From contig JAUWMS010000231.1 in assembly GCA_030613045.1 (NCBI GenBank), positions 1 to 5,476 on the forward strand: 5,476 bases of DNA, in the 5' to 3' direction. The notes below the pieces were generated by a model. It was given only the letters and a program-made list of their open reading frames with translations. It did not search any database and was not told the DNA's origin. Positions within the stretch are counted from its first letter, which is position 1. Each line of letters starts with the position of its first letter. Shown here in pieces: positions 1 through 5,206 of this stretch. The position numbers and the translations under genes are program-made. Origin of the DNA: Candidatus Latescibacterota bacterium (lineage in GTDB: Bacteria; Latescibacterota; 4484-107).

Positions 1-652
1 AGTATCCTACTATTGTTCCCTCCTTCTCCGCAACATAAAAGTTCTCCTCCCGCTCCCCGTGGATCCAGTAGAAAGCGTTCTCCCAGTATTGGAGAGTTCG
101 TTTTACCGGTAGAAATTTATCCCGATTGAATTTTTCGTAAACCTCGGCAACGGCCGCTAAATCCTTTGTCCTTTCAAATCTTCTTACCGTGATATTTTCT
201 TCCTGGGGAACCGGTTTTAGATATTCTACGTTTACGACCCCCGTCGAACCCGGATAAGGCATCCAGCCTTCTTTGGCGTAAAAACCCAGAACGCCCGAAA
301 ATATCATGGAAATGTGGCAACCGGTCCCGGCGAAATACCTGATGCCGTTCCTCAAACAAGCAGCCCCATAGCCTTTTCCCCGATATTCCGGATCTGTACA
401 TACATCCCCGATAAACCCTATCTTGATCGTCGCCTTTCCGTAATAGGCCTCCGCCATATAGAGTCTAATGTGAGAGACAACCTTGCCATCCACCACCGTG
501 ATCCGTGAATACTCAGGTTTGTTGGCACCCGGATAATTCCGGTAACGCCCCTTTAACTGTTCGGAGGTAGAATACATCACCTTATCCAGAAGCTCGTAGA
601 TCTGGGGGGACTCTTTCTCGGTGGCGCCGCGGGTTTCGGTTGTTGAGTTCAT
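1..652 (-). CDS. Tandem-GNAT (Eis-like) N-acetyltransferase, 3' end cut by window edge
   Basis: An open frame of 217 codons starts with ATG at 652 and runs off the left edge without a stop. The first GNAT domain covers roughly residues 13-145. It shows the acetyl-CoA pyrophosphate-binding motif A as GDVCTDPEYRGKGYGAACLR (residues 82-101, with the R/Q-x-x-G-x-G/A core RGKGYG) and motif B as GFYAKEGW (123-130). A second domain begins at about residue 153 (ITVRRFERTKDLAAVAEVY), as in two-domain Eis-like acetyltransferases, where the catalytic GNAT is followed by a degenerate one. The family transfers an acetyl group from acetyl-CoA to an amine in the cytoplasm; the substrate here is unknown, but in this cluster an amino sugar is a fair guess. 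It lies 37 bp after the toroid gene and is probably co-transcribed with it. The ATG has only a weak purine stretch before it (GAAAGAG). An in-frame TTG at 673, preceded by GAGGAA, is an alternative start. Local GC is about 42-47%, lower than in the genes to the right. Confidence 0.85.
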   Translation of the reverse strand, partial: MNSTTETRGATEKESPQIYELLDKVMYSTSEQLKGRYRNYPGANKPEYSRITVVDGKVVSHIRLYMAEAYYGKATIKIGFIGDVCTDPEYRGKGYGAACLRNGIRYFAGTGCHISMIFSGVLGFYAKEGWMPYPGSTGVVNVEYLKPVPQEENITVRRFERTKDLAAVAEVYEKFNRDKFLPVKRTLQYWENAFYWIHGEREENFYVAEKEGTIVGY

Positions 653-689
653 GACATTTCTCTTTCGGATCAAAAGATTCCTCAAAATT

Positions 690-1874
690 CTAACCTTCCC
701 TCCATTTCCGTGAGATTGAACGAAGCTCTTCCACCGGGTAATCACAAAGGGGAACCGGATCGGTGGGATGTCGAAGATCCAGCTCGGGATAGAGGAAGCT
801 GGCGAAGACGAGGCCAACAAATCCAGCAACTCGCACTAAATCGGGAATACCGTACCGAGCTGTATTCTCCGGATTCAGAACATAGGCAGCAAACTTCTCA
901 GCCCCTGTCTCGGCTCGCGGGGCGGATTCAATATTCCGGTAGTACCAGTGAAGAAAGTGCGCCAGGAATGCGCTTCTTTGACCGTCGTATCCCCGTTCGG
1001 TCCCCCAATAGCCGGATTCGTTCTGTGCCGAGAGCACAAATTCCAGCGCCTTCGGTGCAATTGCTCTCAGCGTATCGTTAAACTCCGCGTCATTCACATA
1101 CACCGAGGTGGTCAACAAACCCTCCAACGAGTAATGGAGGCCTTGAAAAACATGTTCCTCAATAACCGTTCCCTCGATACGATAAGGGATATTTCCTGCA
1201 TCATCGAATTCTTTAAGCAGCCAGAGTGCGGCATTGAGGGCGGTATTACGATAAGTTCGATCACCGGTCAATTTGTAGAGGGCTGCACAGGCCTGGGCTC
1301 CGGCAGTCGCCGTACTGACCGTATAGGGCCGCAATTCCAACTGGCCCTTCCGATACCCCACTCCAAACGCTCCGGAATCGCTCCCTTCCCTGATGATCCA
1401 ACCCGGAGAGGGGGCTTGCCCCCGTCCCATCGGGTCCCGGTCGGTCCCCTCTGCAATCAAGCGATAGAACTTTTCAAATGTATCCAAATATTTCTGCTGC
1501 CTCGTAGCATCGAGATACGGAAACGTCTTGAACAATGCATGAATTGCCGTGCCGGTATCGGCCAGATAGAGGTTGGTATTGTGAATATCCCACCACCATA
1601 CCGCGTCATTGCCCTGGGAGGTTTTGACCGGATTCGCAGCAACATGGACGAAATGGTCACACCAGGAAATCGCTTCGTTCAGGTACGCCGGTTCGCCCGT
1701 TACCTCATACGTACAGGTCAGTACCCTGGCATAATTGCCGTTTACGAAAATACCATTCGTTAACCCCTCCTCAGGGGTGTTGTGAATTATGCCGGTTCCG
1801 AGTTGATGTTCGATACACCAATCAGATATGTGTACCAGCATTGCGGCAAGTTCTTTCTGCTCAATTTTCATCAT
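690..1874 (-). CDS. Alpha/alpha-toroid (six-hairpin glycosidase-like) protein, uncharacterised
   Basis: The product is 394 aa without signal peptide or membrane segment. I do not recognise a named family, but it carries the helical-hairpin repeat of (alpha/alpha)6 toroid enzymes (the fold of GH88/GH105, GlcNAc 2-epimerase and related proteins). Units are visible at about 47-75 (GNYARVLTCTYEVTGEPAYL), 188-224 (TATAGAQACAALYKLTGD then helix), 246-284, and 286-313 (ESGYWGTERGYDGQRSAF). Each pairs an 'L-Y-x-L/V-T-G-D/E-x-x-Y' helix with a following 'A-x-x-x-L' helix. Aromatic and acidic residues typical of a sugar pocket cluster at W93-W95, D96, H98, D106, W289 and Y296. The likely role is a cytoplasmic glycosidase, unsaturated-uronyl hydrolase or epimerase acting on a product of the neighbouring hydrolases. 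The start reads ATG-ATG; AGAAAGG at 1879-1885 lies 4 nt from the first and 7 nt from the second, so initiation at 1871 is equally possible. GC is about 50%, intermediate between its neighbours. Confidence 0.85.
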   Translation of the reverse strand: MMKIEQKELAAMLVHISDWCIEHQLGTGIIHNTPEEGLTNGIFVNGNYARVLTCTYEVTGEPAYLNEAISWCDHFVHVAANPVKTSQGNDAVWWWDIHNTNLYLADTGTAIHALFKTFPYLDATRQQKYLDTFEKFYRLIAEGTDRDPMGRGQAPSPGWIIREGSDSGAFGVGYRKGQLELRPYTVSTATAGAQACAALYKLTGDRTYRNTALNAALWLLKEFDDAGNIPYRIEGTVIEEHVFQGLHYSLEGLLTTSVYVNDAEFNDTLRAIAPKALEFVLSAQNESGYWGTERGYDGQRSAFLAHFLHWYYRNIESAPRAETGAEKFAAYVLNPENTARYGIPDLVRVAGFVGLVFASFLYPELDLRHPTDPVPLCDYPVEELRSISRKWREG

Positions 1875-1884
1875 GTTACCTTTC

Positions 1885-1911
1885 TGGTTATGATTCAGAA
1901 GTCTCTGTCAA
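1885..1911 (-). promoter_or_regulatory. Possible sigma70-type promoter for the toroid gene
   Basis: On the minus strand a perfect TTGACA (1911-1906) is followed after 15 bp by TAACCA (1890-1885), a poor -10 match with short spacing. It lies in the AT-rich stretch just upstream of the toroid gene's start. The transcript would start almost on the ribosome binding site, which argues against it. It is listed only as a weak candidate. Confidence 0.2.
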
Positions 1912-2014
1912 TCACTAATGAAAACATAATGTTAAGGATCGAAATTCTTGCGCCGGAGGATGGACTTTCAGAATGCGGAAACCTTGCGGCGTTTTCGTGC
2001 CTCAGGGGATGGAA

Positions 2015-2047
2015 AGACTTCCAAAGTCTGTTAGACTTTGGAAGTCT
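2015..2047 (-). terminator. Perfect 15-bp stem, 3-nt loop hairpin after the GH123-like gene
   Basis: The arms AGACTTCCAAAGTCT (2015-2029) and AGACTTTGGAAGTCT (2033-2047) are exact reverse complements around the loop GTT. The hairpin begins 30 bp after the stop of the GH123-like gene, the usual place for a transcript-end structure. On the minus strand only three T's (TTT, shared with the stem end) follow before CC, so it is not a classical intrinsic terminator. It may act as a Rho-independent terminator without U-tract, as a 3' stabilising hairpin, or be a copy of a dispersed palindromic repeat. Being perfect, it could also bind a dimeric regulator as DNA. Confidence 0.5.
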
Positions 2048-2077
2048 CACGTCGGACGCGGATACACCCTTCCATAT

Positions 2078-3706
2078 CTATTCCGAAGCCACCGTCAGCA
2101 GCGCCCGGTACTCCCTTCGGAAGGCCGCTGGGTCGTCCGTGAAATCGGAGAAACCGCGCACGGTCTTCGACAACAGCGCATCGAACCGCTCCGGGCCAAG
2201 CCGCTTTCGCGCCCACATCAGCAACGCGTGATCCTCCCATCCCTCGCGCTGCGCCTCGAACCGCATCGAACTCCACGGGCCGTGCGGGCCGGGATAGACG
2301 ATGTACCGGTCGCCCGCCGGAATGTCCTTGCTGGAACCGTCCGGCTCCAATGTCGCCTTCACGCCCACCGAGTGCTCGAACGGGGAGCGGTCTTTCCGCC
2401 AATTATTGAGCGCCCAGTGTAGATAGCCGGACATGTCATACTTCGCGCAGCCCCACGCCAGAAGCCGCGTTCTGAGCAGCGGGAAATCCAGCAGGCGATT
2501 CATAAAACGCCCGCCCGGCTTGCAGCAGGTGTAGCACCACATTTGATCGCCGTGCGCACGGTGCGCCTCATAGACTTCGCGATCCCGCTCGTAGTGGTCA
2601 ATTTTCGGAATCCACCAGTCCATCCCCGCGCCGAGCTGCGGAAACTCCAGCGGTACCAGAAGGGGGCCTCCGGGAGGATATATGCGCACCGCGCACGCGC
2701 CCGCCATAAAATCCGGAAGCGCGCCCTCGGTGGGTTCATCGGAGACGTGCTGGCAGAGCATGTCGTACCAGCCGCGCCGTTCGAGGAAAGTCCGCCACGC
2801 CGGAAGGAACTGAGCCAGGAATGCCTGCGCCTCCGGAGCCGCCAAACGAATTTTGCGCTCCCAGAGTTCGGGCGAGATCACAAGGTAGATCTCCGATGCC
2901 CCCCATCGCTCGCACCCTCCGATATGGCCGCTCTCGATGCACGTCATCCCCGCGCCGATCATCGTGCGCATCAGGCGTTCGAGCCGCCGGAAGTTGAAGG
3001 TCCAACGGCCGTCCGCGCCCTTTTTGGAAACCGCCATGCTCAGGGGCGTGACGAAGGTGTCGTGGTGGTACGCGACCATCATCTCCGCGTACTTTTGGAT
3101 CATTCGCCAGTGGCCGGCGCTCCACGGTTTGAGGCCGTGATAGGAGGCCATCGTGTCGGTATTGTAATGCGTCGTCAGTGACAGCGCGGATTTATCGGGC
3201 AGACGGGTCGCCGCAACCTCAAGTTTGACAGGAACAGAGATGGCCGCTTTGCCCGCACCGATCCCGACCTCGCCGGAATACGTGCCGGGATGCGCCGAAC
3301 GGGGGACAGCCACCTCCACGTAGAATGCAGCCGGCTCCTTTTCCCAAGTCCGGGTGCGCGTTGTGATCGGCTTGATCACGTCGAAACAACGAAACGGAGC
3401 CTTTCGGGAGACGCCCTCCGCACACGGTCTGTTGCGCGCGGTAAAGCCGTCTTCCCCCGTGTTATACTCCACTGGAACGCTGTGGAGCAAATTCCCGGAG
3501 ACGCCCCTGATCCGGTGGCCTTCGCCGTCCGTGAGGCCGCGTGAATCAAAGCGCACCTTCGTCTCTTCAGGCACGCCTTCAAGAAGCACCTGAAAACCGG
3601 GCATGCCGCCGCGCGGGGCAAGCAGGGAAGCGGCTTTTGCAGGCCTTGTCCGAGGCGTGCTGTCCGTGAACAGCCAGTCTAATGAGTCCACTACGTCGTA
3701 GCGCAT
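2078..3706 (-). CDS. GH123-like glycoside hydrolase (DUF4091 family)
   Basis: The 542-aa product matches the layout of GH123/DUF4091 proteins, the family of beta-N-acetylgalactosaminidases acting by substrate-assisted retaining catalysis. Residues about 25-165 form the N-terminal beta-sandwich (for example FYVEVAVPRSAHPGTYSGEV, 128-147). Residues about 175-500 form the TIM-barrel. The barrel carries the Asp-Glu pair in QHVSDEPTE (D323, E324), the position of the oxazoline-stabilising Asp and acid/base Glu in characterised GH123 enzymes. Family blocks follow: MWCYTCCKPGGRFMNRLLDF (389-408), SGYLHWALNNW (426-436) and PAGDRYIVYPGPHGP (463-477) with SSMRFEAQREGWEDHALL (479-496). No signal peptide is visible. 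The start is secure: AAAGGAG lies 6-8 nt before the ATG at 3706. GC is about 62-70% in sampled stretches. Substrate specificity remains open because DUF4091 is broader than proven GH123 activity. Confidence 0.9.
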   Translation of the reverse strand: MRYDVVDSLDWLFTDSTPRTRPAKAASLLAPRGGMPGFQVLLEGVPEETKVRFDSRGLTDGEGHRIRGVSGNLLHSVPVEYNTGEDGFTARNRPCAEGVSRKAPFRCFDVIKPITTRTRTWEKEPAAFYVEVAVPRSAHPGTYSGEVGIGAGKAAISVPVKLEVAATRLPDKSALSLTTHYNTDTMASYHGLKPWSAGHWRMIQKYAEMMVAYHHDTFVTPLSMAVSKKGADGRWTFNFRRLERLMRTMIGAGMTCIESGHIGGCERWGASEIYLVISPELWERKIRLAAPEAQAFLAQFLPAWRTFLERRGWYDMLCQHVSDEPTEGALPDFMAGACAVRIYPPGGPLLVPLEFPQLGAGMDWWIPKIDHYERDREVYEAHRAHGDQMWCYTCCKPGGRFMNRLLDFPLLRTRLLAWGCAKYDMSGYLHWALNNWRKDRSPFEHSVGVKATLEPDGSSKDIPAGDRYIVYPGPHGPWSSMRFEAQREGWEDHALLMWARKRLGPERFDALLSKTVRGFSDFTDDPAAFRREYRALLTVASE

Positions 3707-3710
3707 GCGT

Positions 3711-3719
3711 TTCTCCTTT
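3711..3719 (-). promoter_or_regulatory. Strong Shine-Dalgarno site of the GH123-like gene
   Basis: AAAGGAGAA on the minus strand ends 4 nt before the ATG at 3706 (GGAG core 7 nt away). It fixes the start codon and implies efficient translation. Confidence 0.8.
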
Positions 3720-3732
3720 CCTTATTGTCTTA

Positions 3733-3853
3733 GCCGAGAACTTGGGGGGCTGTTTTCCTCGGCGGAGTCACCACTTGAGGGTTACTTGGTGACGCGGAGC
3801 GTGGGAACGAGAGGATCAGTCCCTTCAGAAAGGAACACGTAAACAACCTCTCG
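3733..3853 (-). repeat. Series of stem-loops in the sialidase/GH123 intergenic region, with REP-like motif
   Basis: Three inverted repeats follow one another. GCCGAG/CTCGGC pairs 3733-3738 with 3758-3763. GTCACCA/TGGTGAC pairs 3767-3773 with 3787-3793. CGAGAGG/CCTCTCG pairs 3808-3814 with 3847-3853 and encloses an inner 7-bp hairpin on the minus-strand RNA (GUUCCUU/AAGGGAC, one G-U pair, loop UCUG). Between the second and third, positions 3792-3809 read acgcggagcgtgggaacg, the core of a well-known dispersed intergenic element (cgttcccacgctccgcgt) seen in many environmental bacteria. The region is therefore probably a decayed REP/MITE-like repeat rather than a riboswitch, although it would lie in the 5' leader of the GH123-like mRNA if transcribed. 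Confidence 0.5.
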
Positions 3854-3859
3854 AAGATT

Positions 3860-3878
3860 AAAAAACCTGCGGGAGGTT
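3860..3878 (-). terminator. Small terminator-like hairpin after the sialidase-fold gene
   Basis: On the minus strand, AACCT-CCCGC-AGGTT (3878-3864) forms a 5-bp stem (6 with a G-U pair) and runs directly into a T-tract (3865-3860, six T's counting two in the stem). It starts 8 nt after the TAA of the sialidase-fold gene. The stem is short, so it would be a weak, leaky intrinsic terminator, allowing some readthrough into the GH123-like gene. Confidence 0.45.
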
Positions 3879-3885
3879 CGGAGGA

Positions 3886-5007
3886 TTAGGATTTTTCAAG
3901 CAAAATCCCCACGACATCCGGCATCTCGACGACATCGGACGAGGTGCTGGAATACACCCAGAGCTTGTCGTCCCCAACGGGAATAGATTGGGTGTAGGCG
4001 CAGTTGCCCACATCTTTCGGTCGCTCGATAATGAGCTTGCTTCCCCAGTGTTCTCCGTTGTCGGTGGAGAAAAAGGCCACGGCGGCATTGTCATCGAGAC
4101 TGCGCCCGGTGACTACGAGCAGATCCGCGCCGATTCGATTCATCCGGGGCGCCCACACGGGCAAGTCGGGCTGATTGCGAATCGCTCCCCATGTCCTTCC
4201 TTGATCCGCGCTCATCCGCGTGTAACACCGGTTGATCTCGTGTTTGTGTCCCTTCAGAAAGCACATCGCCAGCAGTTCCCCGCCCGGAAGAAACAGCACG
4301 TGCGGATAGAACGGGCCGAAGTTTTCATCCTCTATTCCCGGAGCGAAATCGGGATAATCCTGCGGGAAGATCACACTGCGCCGCAGCCAGGAGTTTCCGT
4401 TATCCTCGCTCACATACAGCGCCATCCCGTCTTTCCCCGAATACGCCCCGAAGTACATCGTTCCTTCGCGGCTGAACACACTCCGGGGCGCCAGAATGGC
4501 CCGCTCGTGCGTCGGATCCACCAGACCCCGGTATTTCCAGGTTTTCCCCGAATCCGAGCTCACATACCACGTGTTGTTGAGCGTCGAGCGGTTTCCGCCA
4601 TCCCCCTTCGGATCCACCCTCTGGACCACCATGACCATGCGTCCGTCCGGGGTCACGCCAACCTCACCGGCGCGCGCATCCAAGCCCTCCTCGCGAATAT
4701 CCGCGGCGGCGCCCTCATCCTGCCAGGTCAGGCCTTCGTCCGTGCTCCGCCATTGATGCACGAAGCAATCTTTTCCCCCGTGCTTCAGGGAGTCCTGATG
4801 ACTCACCAGAAAATCCCCATTGGGCGCGCGGCATGCCGAAACGTTGTGGAAGTTGCGATTCGGGTTGAGGGACACCTCGACTCGTTTTCGTATCGAAACA
4901 CGGGAGCCGTCGGGCAAAATGACCCGTTTCCCTACCTGGCCGCTGCATTTTTGAACCTTCTCAGGCTCCGTGTTGAAGACCTCCGTTTTGTGGCTTTCAG
5001 CGCTCAT
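3886..5007 (-). CDS. Sialidase-fold (BNR/Asp-box) protein, probable exo-sialidase-like hydrolase
   Basis: A 373-376-aa six-bladed beta-propeller protein of the sialidase superfamily (GH33-like). Five Asp boxes (S-x-D-x-G-x-x-W) are visible, numbered from the upstream ATG: STDEGLTW 91-98, SSDSGKTW 153-160, SEDNGNSW 203-210, SADQGRTW 269-276 and STDNGEHW 317-324. The N-terminal R-x-P motif of sialidases appears as CRAP (R63), followed by a candidate acid/base Asp (D83) just before the first Asp box. NCAYTQSI (Y341) sits where the nucleophilic Tyr is expected. The remaining two arginines of the carboxylate-binding triad and the Glu partner cannot be assigned with confidence, so a non-sialic substrate is possible. 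No signal peptide is seen. ATGs lie at 5016, 5013 and 5007; GGGAGG (5022-5017) abuts the first and lies 9 nt from the third, so 5007 is preferred. It stands upstream of the GH123-like gene, suggesting sequential trimming of one glycan. Confidence 0.87.
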   Translation of the reverse strand: MSAESHKTEVFNTEPEKVQKCSGQVGKRVILPDGSRVSIRKRVEVSLNPNRNFHNVSACRAPNGDFLVSHQDSLKHGGKDCFVHQWRSTDEGLTWQDEGAAADIREEGLDARAGEVGVTPDGRMVMVVQRVDPKGDGGNRSTLNNTWYVSSDSGKTWKYRGLVDPTHERAILAPRSVFSREGTMYFGAYSGKDGMALYVSEDNGNSWLRRSVIFPQDYPDFAPGIEDENFGPFYPHVLFLPGGELLAMCFLKGHKHEINRCYTRMSADQGRTWGAIRNQPDLPVWAPRMNRIGADLLVVTGRSLDDNAAVAFFSTDNGEHWGSKLIIERPKDVGNCAYTQSIPVGDDKLWVYSSTSSDVVEMPDVVGILLEKS

Positions 5008-5016
5008 ATCCATCAT

Positions 5017-5022
5017 CCTCCC
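5017..5022 (-). promoter_or_regulatory. Shine-Dalgarno site that decides the sialidase-fold start
   Basis: GGGAGG on the minus strand touches the ATG at 5016, is 3 nt from the ATG at 5013 and 9 nt from the ATG at 5007. Only the last distance fits a usual ribosome spacing, giving a 373-residue product beginning MSAESHKTE. Confidence 0.65.
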
Positions 5023-5069
5023 AAATAAGTTGAGTAGGTTCCATGAAACATTCTGAATTTCTGAATGTG

Positions 5070-5097
5070 GGTGTCATGGGATGTCTAAAGGGACACC
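5070..5097 (-). repeat. Short inverted repeat upstream of the sialidase-fold gene
   Basis: GGTGTC (5070-5075) and GACACC (5092-5097) are exact reverse complements separated by 16 bp. It lies about 55-80 bp upstream of the gene's start, a position suited to an operator or leader hairpin. At 6 bp per arm it could also be chance. Confidence 0.25.
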
Positions 5098-5102
5098 GGA
5101 CA

Positions 5103-5180
5103 AGAATACAGAATTCAGGAGTCAGAATAGACCTACAAGTATTCTGTATTCTGACTCCTGACTCCTGACTCCTGTATTCT
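5103..5180. repeat. Cruciform-forming intergenic repeat with internal 7-bp tandem repeat
   Basis: TCAGGAGTCAGAATA (5115-5129) is the exact reverse complement of TATTCTGACTCCTGA (5147-5161), a 15-bp stem with a 17-nt loop. Outside it, AGAATACAG (5103-5111) pairs exactly with CTGTATTCT (5172-5180), a 9-bp outer stem. The right arm is lengthened by three head-to-tail copies of GACTCCT (5153-5173), so pairing can slide. The vocabulary (attctgactcctg / caggagtcagaat) is that of a dispersed non-coding repeat common in environmental bacterial genomes. It separates the upstream toroid gene from the sialidase-fold gene and could act as a bidirectional transcript-end structure. Confidence 0.7.
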
Positions 5181-5206
5181 GAGTGGCATAGAGAAAAGCA
5201 GAAAGA

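Larger units (their letters stand above)
1875..2077. other. 203-bp intergenic region between GH123-like and toroid genes
   Basis: No coding frame in this stretch looks real. It holds the perfect 15-bp palindrome described separately (2015-2047), a possible promoter for the downstream toroid gene, and the AGAAAGG ribosome binding site at 1879-1885. The part nearest the toroid gene (1880-1950) is AT-rich, the part nearest the GH123-like gene is not. The length and the strong hairpin suggest that the two genes are not one tightly coupled transcript. Confidence 0.6.

Noticed and set aside
948..1763. 271-codon open frame on the plus strand
   Set aside because: It is antisense to the toroid gene, has no recognisable domain, and no good ribosome binding site.
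1782..2231. 149-codon plus-strand frame crossing the 1875-2077 gap
   Set aside because: It overlaps the starts and ends of two well-supported minus-strand genes, runs through the palindrome, and its translation has no family features.
2543..3181. 212-codon open frame on the plus strand
   Set aside because: It is antisense to the catalytic barrel of the GH123-like gene; its Arg/His/Pro-rich translation is typical of a shadow frame.
3733..3853. Possible riboswitch in the leader of the GH123-like gene
   Set aside because: No known riboswitch consensus was recognised, and the REP-like core offers a simpler explanation.
3988..5028. 346-codon open frame on the plus strand
   Set aside because: It is fully antisense to the sialidase-fold gene, which has five Asp boxes in frame. 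The plus-strand translation shows no recognisable motif and is explained by GC-rich codon use on the other strand.
5153..5173. Short tandem repeats that might suggest a CRISPR array
   Set aside because: The units are 7 bp and contiguous, with no spacers.
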